64,000 nt of DNA, taken from Salinimonas profundi (GTDB taxonomy: Bacteria > Pseudomonadota > Gammaproteobacteria > Enterobacterales > Alteromonadaceae). Numbering within the stretch: position 1 is the first letter of the stretch; each line of letters opens with the position of its first letter. The notes beneath the pieces were generated by a model that made no database searches, was not told where the DNA came from, and saw only the letters and a program-made list of their open reading frames with translations. Of the stretch, positions 43,286-52,022 are shown in pieces. Both the position numbers and the translations under genes were made by a program. The stretch is taken from assembly GCF_014750655.1 (NCBI RefSeq), contig NZ_JABBXD010000002.1, positions 545,636 through 609,635 on the forward strand, given 5' to 3'.

Positions 43286-44071
43286 GTGCAAGAAATTTTG
43301 AAGCAGCAATCGGAAAAGTATTTATCGAGGTATCCGAAGATATTTTTCTGCCATGTGCCTAAGTGCGCAGGCGTATCATTATCCAAGGCGATTTATGCGT
43401 CGGTCTATCCCAGCGTCCTTAAAGCCACTAAGTTTGCAGCTCATATAGATCTTAAAAGTAGCAGGGTCAGCGCTGATCTTCTGGATATTGATATGATGAC
43501 TGCCAGAGAGTGCCAGTTAATCTCGCATCTGGACTCGCCTAATATGCTCTACACTAACGGACACTGCATAGCGCGCCCATCCGTAGTCAGTAAATATTCC
43601 CAGAAGTGGCACTTTCTTACGATACTGCGCGATCCGGTGGACCGTTTTATTTCTGAATTTGTTTATAACCGATACAAAGAGTCAGAATGGCTCAAGCACG
43701 ATCAGGATATTGAGCAATATATTGAATCAGAAAAGGGGATTAGTGCCGGACTCACTTATGCCAGATATTTCTCAGGAATAAATGACAGTCAGCAAATACT
43801 GGCCAATCCGGAAGCCGCCATCGATGCAGCTGTTGCCAATTTAAGACGATTTGCTGTAGCCGGTACACTGGATGATATGCCGTCTTGGATAAATCAGTTT
43901 AATCAGCGTTTTGATACAAAAATTAATATCGACAGCAAGAATAAAAGCCCGAACCAGAATGCATCCTCTGATATTACAGCAAACGATCAGGTTATGAATC
44001 AGATCGCCCGGCTTTGTGACATTGACTTGCAGATTTATCAGCAGTTAAAGGCCATAAAACCTGCCGCATAA
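43286..44071 (+). CDS. Sulfotransferase family protein (Sulfotransfer_2 type)
   Basis: A 261-residue protein with GTG start and CAGGAG ribosome-binding site. FFCHVPKCAGVSLSKAI is the PAPS-binding P-loop (HxPKxAGxSL), and FLTILRDPVDRFISEF is the 3'-phosphate-binding RDPxxRxxSxF motif of carbohydrate sulfotransferases. The rest is divergent. It is the only plus-strand gene in this stretch and lies between minus-strand glycosyltransferase genes, so it may have been inserted into the locus. It would add a second sulfation function to the locus. Confidence 0.85.
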   Translation: MQEILKQQSEKYLSRYPKIFFCHVPKCAGVSLSKAIYASVYPSVLKATKFAAHIDLKSSRVSADLLDIDMMTARECQLISHLDSPNMLYTNGHCIARPSVVSKYSQKWHFLTILRDPVDRFISEFVYNRYKESEWLKHDQDIEQYIESEKGISAGLTYARYFSGINDSQQILANPEAAIDAAVANLRRFAVAGTLDDMPSWINQFNQRFDTKINIDSKNKSPNQNASSDITANDQVMNQIARLCDIDLQIYQQLKAIKPAA

Positions 44072-44115
44072 TCAGGCGGATCAGGCAGGCCGTCAGCGAG
44101 ACAGCCTGCTACAAT

Positions 44116-45099
44116 CTACAGCACTTTTCGCCAGGAAAGCTGAACTTCCTGGTCGCCGTATTTCTGCATTGCCTGTTCAATCACGGTATCAGCGCTCGTG
44201 TAGCTAAGCGCTGGTAACTGGGTGTCAAGGTGCTGTGCATCCAAAACCTGTACAAATTCGAACTCAGCTGCCTTTGCACGGCCAAACTCCGAATCAAAAC
44301 ATAACACATTCGCCCCAAGGCTAAGGGCCATATAGAAGGTACCGGAAGAGATCATCGCCCCATCCTCGTGAGGAATAATCACATACCGAGCACTTGCTAC
44401 CGCCTCTTCCAAATCATCCTGTTCGATGAAAGCATTGTGCCAGGGCACATCCAGATTGCGTTCGCGAATTATCTGATTGAGCAAACTGGTATGTTCTTCA
44501 TCAGCGCACTTGCCCATAATGGTTAATGATTCAGATGCTGGCCATGCCCTGAGCAGCGCATCTAACCGTTTATAGGGTTTGATGACGCCAAAATAGAGAT
44601 AATTGATTGGCCGCGCCCGCCCTCGGGTCTGCTCGATAACAGTCTTTAGTCCCGCATCCGGTTGATACAACGGATGACGGACGACCTGCCCGGGTATGCC
44701 CCTTACCGGTTCGAGTGTCACCGTCTGGTGCGCAACCTTATCAAGTAGCCAGACCGTGACGCGGAACAATGTGGTTTCCCGTGGCAGGTTGTGCGGTTTA
44801 AAATTATGTCTTAGCCAAATGATACGGTGGCTGAAAAAACGCATTGCTAAGATACTGATGAAAAAACTGACGATAAACAGCAAACGGCGAGAGCCTTTTA
44901 AACCCTTTCTGAAAGGCTGGTCTTCGTACCAGTTAAGCACCACCGTATTTTTTTCTCGTTTACTGAAATTATCTTTTGAAAATAATGCTTTGAGTGGTTC
45001 AATCTGAAAACCTTGCTTGGCATAAACCGCTTTGGTGCGCGCAATAAAACCGTTGTTATGTTCAAACGGATAAAGATATAGCCATCGGTACGTGCTCAT
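44116..45099 (-). CDS. Glycosyltransferase, GT-B type
   Basis: A 327-residue protein with GT-B features. NYLYFGVIKPYKRLDALLRAW is the start of the donor-binding domain and VIIPHEDGAMISSGTFYMALSLG carries the E-containing donor motif in GT4-like position. The N-terminal acceptor domain has IIWLRHNFKPHN. A hydrophobic segment (LLFIVSFFISILAMRFF) suggests membrane attachment. Its start overlaps the stop of the upstream GT4 gene by one base, so the two are coupled. The sugar specificity is unknown. Confidence 0.8.
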   Translation of the reverse strand: MSTYRWLYLYPFEHNNGFIARTKAVYAKQGFQIEPLKALFSKDNFSKREKNTVVLNWYEDQPFRKGLKGSRRLLFIVSFFISILAMRFFSHRIIWLRHNFKPHNLPRETTLFRVTVWLLDKVAHQTVTLEPVRGIPGQVVRHPLYQPDAGLKTVIEQTRGRARPINYLYFGVIKPYKRLDALLRAWPASESLTIMGKCADEEHTSLLNQIIRERNLDVPWHNAFIEQDDLEEAVASARYVIIPHEDGAMISSGTFYMALSLGANVLCFDSEFGRAKAAEFEFVQVLDAQHLDTQLPALSYTSADTVIEQAMQKYGDQEVQLSWRKVL

Positions 45100-46226
45100 T
45101 AGTTCGCCCTTCGCGGTGTCACGCCAGATGTTCCGACTAAACCCCTTACAACGTCATAAGTTTCCACGGCAATATTGTCCCAGTTAAAGGTTTCAAGAAA
45201 GCGTGCCTGATCTATCTGCAGATTCAGTGACTCAAGTGTGTTGAACTTGTTTGCAAGGTGATCTGTATCCCCTACCCGAAAATAACAGTCATCGGGCAAG
45301 CCGATATCCGTATTGGGCGTAATATCACTAATCACCACCTGCGTACCGGCTGCAATGGCCTCAAGGGCAACAATGGGTAGCCCCTCATGATAAGAAGGCA
45401 GGCAGAACACCCGTGCAAATTTATACAGAGCATGTAGCGCATCACCGCTCCGGCGTCCGGCAATCATGATGTTCCCCGACGCCTGCTCCAGTAATGCCCG
45501 CGAATAATCATCCTCATGGTCGGCACTGCCCACCACCACCAGCTTCAGGTCAGAATGACTTTTGCGATATGCCTCAACCAGATCATGAAATCCTTTTTCC
45601 GGTACCAGCCTGCCTACGGTCAATATGTACTGACCCGGTTCTACATCCAGATCCCCTGGCAGTTTGTCAGCAGACAAATTAGCATCAACACCGGTCAATG
45701 CGCCGTTTGGCACATAACAAATTTTGTCGGCATGACGCGGATATGCCTGCTGCAGCCGAGCAGTAAGCGACTTGCCTACCACTAAGGTTTTGTTGGCAAA
45801 ACGAATTCCCAGTGACTCGCCGGTTTTTAACAGGTTTTTGGCAAACGCGTTCCATTTTTGTCTGTCATAATCAGCGCCATGATGGGTGACCAGCACCTTC
45901 ATTCCCAATAACCGGGCTAACGGTGTAAACAGGGCCGGACCGATGGCGTGCAGATGCAGCACATCCGGCTTTACCACAAATCTGGCGTAAATAATGGCAA
46001 GAAAGGTATGCAAAAAGGTTTCGAAAAATTTGTGCTTAAGTGTCCAGACACTGCGAAGCTTGACGCCTTCAAACTCCTTATTGCGACTATCCACATAAGG
46101 TGAGCGACAAATAACAGTAATATCTGCCCCCTCTTTAACCATTCGTGGATACAACTGCTGACAGTGTGACTCTATCCCTCCCATGACATTCGGGATACCG
46201 CGAAGTCCAACAGCACAAAGCTTCAT
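45099..46226 (-). CDS. Family 4 glycosyltransferase
   Basis: A 375-residue GT4 enzyme. It starts KLCAVGLRGIPNVMGGIESHC, the usual glycine-rich acceptor loop, and has VLVTHHGADYDRQKW, ILTVGRLVPEKGFHDLVEAY and CLPSYHEGLPIVALEAIAAG with the EX7E donor motif. This pattern is typical of retaining transferases building exopolysaccharide repeat units in Wzx/Wzy clusters. It is coupled by one base to the next glycosyltransferase gene. Confidence 0.9.
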   Translation of the reverse strand: MKLCAVGLRGIPNVMGGIESHCQQLYPRMVKEGADITVICRSPYVDSRNKEFEGVKLRSVWTLKHKFFETFLHTFLAIIYARFVVKPDVLHLHAIGPALFTPLARLLGMKVLVTHHGADYDRQKWNAFAKNLLKTGESLGIRFANKTLVVGKSLTARLQQAYPRHADKICYVPNGALTGVDANLSADKLPGDLDVEPGQYILTVGRLVPEKGFHDLVEAYRKSHSDLKLVVVGSADHEDDYSRALLEQASGNIMIAGRRSGDALHALYKFARVFCLPSYHEGLPIVALEAIAAGTQVVISDITPNTDIGLPDDCYFRVGDTDHLANKFNTLESLNLQIDQARFLETFNWDNIAVETYDVVRGLVGTSGVTPRRAN

Positions 46227-46260
46227 ATTTCTCTCCAGTAACAGCTACCAATGCAGCCAG

Positions 46261-47583
46261 TTATACTTTTACAAATCGATTTAAAAAGGCAGGAACGTGA
46301 GTTTCTTCCGCGTTGAGCAGGCGTACCGGTGCCAGCGTATTGCCAATCAAAATAGCGTACAAAATGAGCCCTTCGATATTCCATAATGGCATGGTGGCAA
46401 AGCACATGATCAGAAATCCCACCATGGATGAGAAAAGCATCATCGAATAACGTCGATTCTTGATACGCAAAGACTGTTTTAAAAAGGCGCCGACAGCCAA
46501 CAGGAAGCACAGCAGCCCGAACGCACCGTATTCAAACAGAAAGGATACATAGGTGTTATGAGCATATTTGGGAAAACGCCCGCTCCAGGATTCCGGCCCC
46601 CACCCGACAAGCTGATGGATCCAGTCGCCCTGCCAGTAGGTGTAAATATACTGACTCCATATATAGACCCGTGCCGAGAAGATATCTTTCTCAGCCTCTG
46701 AATAATACTGTGGGGCTTTCATGAGCTCGTCCAGCGACCCCAGAAACACGAAGACATCGGCGAATCGGTCCTGCATAGCATAAGACAGCAGTAAAAATGC
46801 CAGGCCCATCCCAAAAAACGCGGCGATCAGGAATACCGGTTTGTAACGTGGAGCGACGCGAGCCTCCATTGTATTAAATGCAAATATCGCAGCCAATGGC
46901 AGAATCGCCAATACAGAAGTACGGTAATTGGCAATAACCAGCAAAATGCAGCCCAGTCCGAATAACAATGTCCTGAACCGGATATAGCCTGCGGAGATAA
47001 GCCCTACCACCAGCGTAAAGCTGGCAATAATCATGGAAAAGGCGGCTTCATGGTTGTAACCGCCGATATAACTGGTAGAGCCATCAGATTCTGTGGCCTT
47101 TGCCTCGCCTAAAAGAATCGACATGATCTGTAGGCTGACGGGTAAAAAGAAAGCGACCAAAAGCTTTCGGAGCACCTCATCTTTGCCTACTTTACGAACC
47201 GCCATGAAAATAGCACCAGTGACGGTAAGAAAGAACATCCATTTCACCATGACATTAATAAGTCCTACCATAGCGCCATTGAGCACACCACTTAGCAAGA
47301 TACTGGCAAAAAACAGATAGATGAGCCCAAGCTTTTGCAGGGTCAGAAAATTGCGTGGCAACAGTAACAAGCCCATACCGGCAATACCGATGGAGGAAAG
47401 CGCGTTGATGGAGAAGCCGGCAATCAGCGGTTCGTAGGTGATGTCATGAAATGCCGACAGGAAAAACCGCAGCCACAGTGCAACAACTGCAAACGCAAGA
47501 TACTTATTGCATCGCCGTGAAATCGCGCGATACACCAGATAGCCACTGATCAGGCCAAATACCAGCTTAACCAGCAGGAACAT
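46261..47583 (-). CDS. O-antigen ligase/polymerase family protein (Wzy-like)
   Basis: A 440-residue inner-membrane protein with about 11-12 membrane segments. The large periplasmic loop has LVGWGPESWSGRFPKYAHNTYVSFLFEYG, which is the O-antigen ligase/Wzy signature (G.G...H..Y...L.E.G). It most likely polymerises flipped repeat units. The first 17 bases overlap the end of the upstream GT4 gene. A second, more divergent ligase-like protein is encoded at 49498-50865, so which is the polymerase is open. Confidence 0.85.
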   Translation of the reverse strand: MFLLVKLVFGLISGYLVYRAISRRCNKYLAFAVVALWLRFFLSAFHDITYEPLIAGFSINALSSIGIAGMGLLLLPRNFLTLQKLGLIYLFFASILLSGVLNGAMVGLINVMVKWMFFLTVTGAIFMAVRKVGKDEVLRKLLVAFFLPVSLQIMSILLGEAKATESDGSTSYIGGYNHEAAFSMIIASFTLVVGLISAGYIRFRTLLFGLGCILLVIANYRTSVLAILPLAAIFAFNTMEARVAPRYKPVFLIAAFFGMGLAFLLLSYAMQDRFADVFVFLGSLDELMKAPQYYSEAEKDIFSARVYIWSQYIYTYWQGDWIHQLVGWGPESWSGRFPKYAHNTYVSFLFEYGAFGLLCFLLAVGAFLKQSLRIKNRRYSMMLFSSMVGFLIMCFATMPLWNIEGLILYAILIGNTLAPVRLLNAEETHVPAFLNRFVKV

Positions 47584-48733
47584 AAGCTGTATCCTCGGCG
47601 CCCGGGGTTAACTCTAAACAGGCCATCATTTTTTGGCGGAAAATTTCGTTACTGAAAGCCTGCGCACGCTCAGTGCTTTTCGCCGAATAGCGTGCCAGTT
47701 CGGTGGGTGCGTTAAGAAAATCCATGGCATTGGCAACCGCAGTAGCATCGTTCACCGGACATAGGCATCCATATTTCGAGGGTGTAAACTGCGTAATGTG
47801 AAGCGGGTACTCGCCTGATAGAATCTCGGCAGGACCAGATTCACAGTTAGTCGCAACCACGGCCTTGCCCAGACACATCGCCTCGACAATAGCATTCGGA
47901 AACCCTTCTGCATTGGAGGTTGAAACAAAATACCGAGCCTGTTTGATATAGGGATAAGGATTAGACTTGAACCCCAGAAAGTGGACCCGCTCGTTTAACC
48001 CGAGTCTGGCAACCTGTTCTTTCAGCGCGCCTTCCTGGTCGCCCTGACCAAGAATGACCAGGTCTTCCGGCACATCACTTTTGGCATAGGCATCAATCAG
48101 AAGACTGAAGTTTTTATTTTTAACAAGACGTCCGGTGCCAATGATGTATGCGTTTTGGGGCAAATCAGTTACCGACTCATCCGCGCGCTTATGAATCGCC
48201 TCGATATCATAAGGATTATATACCGTCTGCACACGGTCTTCTTTGACATTGAAATTCTGAATAAGGTCGGCTTTTACACCTTCAGAAACCGCCATAACCC
48301 GATGCGCCTTCGGATACGTCGCTTTGACCATTGCTTTGCTGATAGTGTCTTTCAGTCCGCCCGGGAAGTGGCTACTGGTGTTGACCCGTTCGCTGATAAC
48401 TGCCTGATAGCCCAGCTGATGAGACAAAACAACATTGAGCATATTACTGCGGGTTAGAAAGCTCAGACTGAGCGAAGGAGATAACTGCCTGAGTAACGGT
48501 TTAAGCTGGCGATAGCCCTGTAACAGATTGCCATCGGTTTTAAGCGTAATTTTATTAACGTAGGCAGGGCACTGATGCGCTTCCGGTACGGCATCAAGCA
48601 GAATAAGATACACATCAATCTGATGCTGCGTGAAAAACGACTCCATAATGCTCAGCAGATTACACATTACCCGCTCGGCACCACCGCCCTCAAGGGAATT
48701 GATAATAAAAGCGATGCTGTTGTGTCGGTTCAT
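47567..48733 (-). CDS. Family 4 glycosyltransferase
   Basis: A 388-residue GT4 enzyme. The N-terminal domain starts SIAFIINSLEGGGAERVMCNLL, a typical donor/acceptor loop. The C-terminal half has IIGTGRLVKNKNFSLLIDAYA, FLGFKSNPYPYIKQARYFVSTSNAEGFPNAIVEAM with the EX7E motif and AVVATNCESGPAEIL. These fit transferases acting on lipid-linked intermediates such as WbnK- or PelF-related enzymes. It is the first gene of the minus-strand run that continues through the Wzy-like and GT genes. Confidence 0.9.
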   Translation of the reverse strand: MNRHNSIAFIINSLEGGGAERVMCNLLSIMESFFTQHQIDVYLILLDAVPEAHQCPAYVNKITLKTDGNLLQGYRQLKPLLRQLSPSLSLSFLTRSNMLNVVLSHQLGYQAVISERVNTSSHFPGGLKDTISKAMVKATYPKAHRVMAVSEGVKADLIQNFNVKEDRVQTVYNPYDIEAIHKRADESVTDLPQNAYIIGTGRLVKNKNFSLLIDAYAKSDVPEDLVILGQGDQEGALKEQVARLGLNERVHFLGFKSNPYPYIKQARYFVSTSNAEGFPNAIVEAMCLGKAVVATNCESGPAEILSGEYPLHITQFTPSKYGCLCPVNDATAVANAMDFLNAPTELARYSAKSTERAQAFSNEIFRQKMMACLELTPGAEDTAYVPAG

Positions 48734-49497
48734 TGTGGATTCCTCAAGCTAATACCTTTAAACGCATACGAAGCCGGTTTTGATTGCCGTATGCGTTTCA
48801 TCACTACCTACAGCGGCGCTTCTTAATTTTCAGGCGGCACAAATGTACAGAGTACGTAAGGGTGGTGTTTATCGCGCTGGTGATAATTGAGCTAATGAAT
48901 TCATCTTTTATGCCAACTGGCGAATTCGCGCTACATGAAATCACGCAAACCCTTAATGAATTTATAAATGTCTTAAAATCAGCACGGAGACTCTCCCTTT
49001 CTGCGCCCTCCTTGTGACTCGCCAGCCTCTGTCGGTAATCAATACTGTTGAAGGCGTGTTTAAGCCCATGCTTAAGTCGTACTTACTGTAGCAATCAGGC
49101 AACATTTTCAATCAGTGTGTAATTTTCTTTCTTTTTCATAGAGTTCTGTTGATATTATACTCACACAGGCCCGAGGCAAGAGGCTGTTTCCGTTGCAAAC
49201 CTCACGAGTAGCCGGCGCTACCTCAATTTTGAATGTGACTATCCTCAGCAACCACGAAATCTGGCGGGATCTTTGCTTATGGAATCGTTGCCTATAGCAA
49301 GCGTGGTAACGCTTTGTATACACTGAAAGAGTATTGAGCCTGTACTATACAGGCATAGTCTCAGTGTCGCGTCAGGCGCATCGAGTCATACGCATATTCA
49401 GTTAACGGGCCAGAGGCAACCGAGCCGGATATATCGCCAAAAATAACGGGGAGTCAGAACTATTACGGCGAGAACACACCTATTTGCAGCACTGACA
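48734..49497. other. Long divergent intergenic region
   Basis: 764 bases between divergent genes. A sigma-54 element lies at 49262-49277 on the plus strand. A GC-rich hairpin (GTAGC CGGC GCTAC, 49208-49221) lies 40 bases before it. No gene was supported; short readings lack ribosome-binding sites. I tested c-di-GMP riboswitch motifs by eye without a fit. Confidence 0.45.
49262..49277 (+). promoter_or_regulatory. Sigma-54 (RpoN) promoter candidate
   Basis: TGGCGGGATCTTTGCT matches TGGC, G and TTGCW of the consensus with GG and GC exactly 10 bases apart. It would start a transcript near 49288 with a leader of about 210 bases before the ligase-like gene. Confidence 0.55.
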
Positions 49498-50865
49498 TTG
49501 CATATGCCGGGTCGTTATTACCTGGCCGTATTTTTGTTGGTTCTTTTTTGGCTGCCTCTTCCACTGGGCTCCGCAACCACATCAGGATGGCTGGCAATGT
49601 GTCTGTTCGTGGTGGCGTTGACTGCCTTGTATATTCGCCAGTTCGCTTCAACGGCATTACCTGTGATTCGCCAGAATCGGCTAATCTTTGCTGGCTGGCT
49701 AACTCTTATTATCTGGCATGTGCTGTTACTGATCCCCTTACCGGAGAGCTTGATTGACTTCATCCGTCCCCAGCGTACCTTTCTCGCATTCAGCGCGTAT
49801 AACGACTGGTTAGCCCTGACATACAGCACGACGGACACGCTGATATCGCTGTTAAGAGTCGTTACCTACAGCGCCTTATTTACACTGGCCCTGTTGTTGT
49901 TTCGCTCAGCCCGACGCCTGAAAATACTGCTTCGGTGTCTGCTGGCCGTGGGATTGTTTCAAACCCTGTATGCCGCACTGCCGATTTTCATGGCCCTGGA
50001 CACCAGCCTCATTCTGGACCTGCCCGTCAAAAGCGGGGCAAGTGGTACGCTACTGCGTTGTATCGCTTACGGACATTTGCTGTTAATTGCTTTATGCGCG
50101 GTACTGGGATTATTGATTATCCGCATCAAGCCATCTGCCACCGGCAATTTGCGTCAGCGTATCCGGCGCATTGTGAACTATTTTTTTGGGCGAAAGGCCG
50201 TGCTACGTATTGCAGCACTCTTACTGTATGGCGGCCTGGTAATGACCGCTCAGGCTGAAGTTATCTGGGCAACCGTCATTGCCACTGTGTTCGCAGTGGT
50301 CGCAGGTTTCATCCTGTTTTCACCACGCCCCAAGCTGTTCAGTACTTTTATGCTAAGTCTGCTGTGCGCGAATTTGTTGATGATACTGGCCGCTTCGTAT
50401 TTGGCCGACCGAGCGCTGACACTTGATGAGCCCCCCCTGGTCACGCTGGAGGACCAACAATGGGCGCCTGCAACCCCCGGCGTTGAAGATCACCTTTTAC
50501 TGGGCGCCGGACCGGGCACCGCAAAGGATATTGACGCAGAGGATCTCCCGTTGCCGGTTTCTGGGGTGCTACCGGTGGGTGAAACTGATGTGACGCAATT
50601 TCTGGCTGAATTCGGCGTTCCTGCCAGCCTTGTATTTGTCGCAATATTCCTGACCAGCCTATTTAGTGCAATCATGGCGATGGCGCGCCGCCGCCATCTT
50701 GTATTTCGAGCTACTGCACTAAGCTGTACTGGCGTCCTTGCCGGCACAGCCTACCTTTCAATGGTATCGACAACATTACAAACCCCGGCAGTGATGGCAT
50801 ACGTCACTGTGCTGATGGCCGTTTCACTGGTATGCTTGCAGTGTCGTAAATATCAAAAGGCATGA
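49498..50865 (+). CDS. O-antigen ligase-like polytopic membrane protein
   Basis: A 455-residue protein with about 11 membrane segments (YLAVFLLVLFWLPLPLGS at the N-terminus). A long periplasmic loop contains HLLLGAGPGT and then DVTQFLAEFGVPASLVFVAIF, which follows the GxGxG...LaEfG pattern of the O-antigen ligase superfamily but lacks the usual His-Asn. It may be a ligase or polymerase, or an accessory. The start is uncertain: TTG 49498, ATG 49504, or an ATT near 49462 that sits better behind a GGGGAG site. The next gene begins one base after its stop. Confidence 0.75.
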   Translation: MHMPGRYYLAVFLLVLFWLPLPLGSATTSGWLAMCLFVVALTALYIRQFASTALPVIRQNRLIFAGWLTLIIWHVLLLIPLPESLIDFIRPQRTFLAFSAYNDWLALTYSTTDTLISLLRVVTYSALFTLALLLFRSARRLKILLRCLLAVGLFQTLYAALPIFMALDTSLILDLPVKSGASGTLLRCIAYGHLLLIALCAVLGLLIIRIKPSATGNLRQRIRRIVNYFFGRKAVLRIAALLLYGGLVMTAQAEVIWATVIATVFAVVAGFILFSPRPKLFSTFMLSLLCANLLMILAASYLADRALTLDEPPLVTLEDQQWAPATPGVEDHLLLGAGPGTAKDIDAEDLPLPVSGVLPVGETDVTQFLAEFGVPASLVFVAIFLTSLFSAIMAMARRRHLVFRATALSCTGVLAGTAYLSMVSTTLQTPAVMAYVTVLMAVSLVCLQCRKYQKA

Positions 50866-50866
50866 T

Positions 50867-51256
50867 GTGTACAAGATTAAGCATTCCGGTGCGCAATCAC
50901 CGGCTGTGCAACGGCTGTTAGCAAAAATGCCACAGGACGTTGCTGACAGCTTTACTGAAGATCAACTTGAAGGCTTAGCACAAAGCATTGGTACGACGCG
51001 CTGGAAAACTCACAAGGTAGACTGGCGTGTCACGATTAAGCTATGGCAACACAGATATTATCTTGTGTTTTTAGCTGGTCGTAATCGACGCCAACCTTCC
51101 CGTTTGCAGCAAACCATCAGTAAAACCTGGCTGGCGCTGATGATTTGTATTTTTCTGACCGTGTCAGTGATGCTGGGGCTCACCTGTTTGTACGTATTGA
51201 AGTCGGCCCTGGGGATTGACCTTTTCGACGCCTTTTCACTGGGTATCTGGCGCTGA
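50867..51256 (+). CDS. Small EPS-locus membrane protein of unknown function
   Basis: A 129-residue protein with GTG start, separated by one base from the ligase-like gene, so co-translated. Residues 1-85 are soluble and basic (QSPAVQRLLAKMPQDVADSFTEDQL; DWRVTIKLWQHRYYLVFLAGRNRR), followed by one membrane segment (LALMICIFLTVSVMLGLTCLYVL). Proteins of this type occur in many exopolysaccharide clusters and are sometimes mislabelled as shikimate enzymes. They lack any EPSP-synthase sequence. Function unknown. Confidence 0.7.
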   Translation: MYKIKHSGAQSPAVQRLLAKMPQDVADSFTEDQLEGLAQSIGTTRWKTHKVDWRVTIKLWQHRYYLVFLAGRNRRQPSRLQQTISKTWLALMICIFLTVSVMLGLTCLYVLKSALGIDLFDAFSLGIWR

Positions 51257-51280
51257 CACCGTCAGCGAATCGCAACCAGG

Positions 51281-52003
51281 CTATGCCTCACTCATCACAA
51301 TGTTGCGCGGTGTGTGCACAAACAACTGTTCAGCTTTTTCAACGGAGTGTAGATCAGATACCCGTCTGTAGGCGTCACCCATCTCGTTTGGCCTGCGTTT
51401 AGTATCATGGGTATCGGATGCGACCAGATCGATTTGATTGTTTTTTAGCATAGACTCGGCGATTTGTTGCACATGGTCACCAAACCGGCCAGTAAACGCC
51501 CCGGCAGTAACCTGCAACAGGCACCCCTGATTTCTGAGCCACTGAATCTTTTGTGGCTGCTTCCAGATATCTCTGTTTCGCTCAGGGTGCGGCACCAATG
51601 GCTGAACACCGGCATTGCGAAGCCAGCGAAAAAGCTGATCCAGCCCGGCTGGCATATTACTATGCGGCATTTCAAGCAGTAATACCTGTTTATTGTCCAG
51701 GCTGCCCAGATAGGGCAGCTTGTCCTCTTTAAACCAGATGGGCACCATCTCATTGATGCGGATCTCACCTGCCCACGATAAATCCAGCTGAATGCCAGCC
51801 TTATCGACTTCTTCGACTAATGCATCAAAACCTTGCTTAATAATCGGTTTGGTATTGTCGAACGTGCCCCAGTGCATGTGCGGCGTACAGATTAAATGCG
51901 TGACACCAGCATCAACGGTTTGTCTGGCCATATCCAGGGCCATTTCCATTGTTCTGGCACCATCATCTATGCCGGGAATGATATGGCTGTGTACATCGAT
52001 CAT
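51281..52003 (-). CDS. CpsB/CapC-type tyrosine-protein phosphatase (PHP domain)
   Basis: A 240-residue metal-dependent phosphatase of the PHP superfamily that dephosphorylates the C-terminal tyrosines of Wzc-type kinases and so tunes chain length and export. Metal ligands are visible in MIDVHSHIIPGIDDGA, ICTPHMHWG, LVPHPERN and VASDTHD. ATG 52003 with a GGGTG site is favoured over a GTG at 52015. The gene lies just after the kinase gene, its expected substrate, with 19 bases between them. Confidence 0.92.
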   Translation of the reverse strand: MIDVHSHIIPGIDDGARTMEMALDMARQTVDAGVTHLICTPHMHWGTFDNTKPIIKQGFDALVEEVDKAGIQLDLSWAGEIRINEMVPIWFKEDKLPYLGSLDNKQVLLLEMPHSNMPAGLDQLFRWLRNAGVQPLVPHPERNRDIWKQPQKIQWLRNQGCLLQVTAGAFTGRFGDHVQQIAESMLKNNQIDLVASDTHDTKRRPNEMGDAYRRVSDLHSVEKAEQLFVHTPRNIVMSEA

Positions 52004-52022
52004 AGCATCACCCACTTAAGAT

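Noticed and set aside
49130-49260. Possible c-di-GMP riboswitch upstream of the ligase-like gene
   Set aside because: GCAAACC and a GC hairpin recall the GEMM motif, but the conserved second half (GGGACGCAAAGCC) and tetraloop receptor are missing, and the segment lies upstream of the predicted transcription start.
50867-51256. EPSP synthase (3-phosphoshikimate carboxyvinyltransferase)
   Set aside because: Proteins of this type in EPS loci sometimes carry that name, but this 129-residue membrane protein has none of the EPSP synthase motifs.
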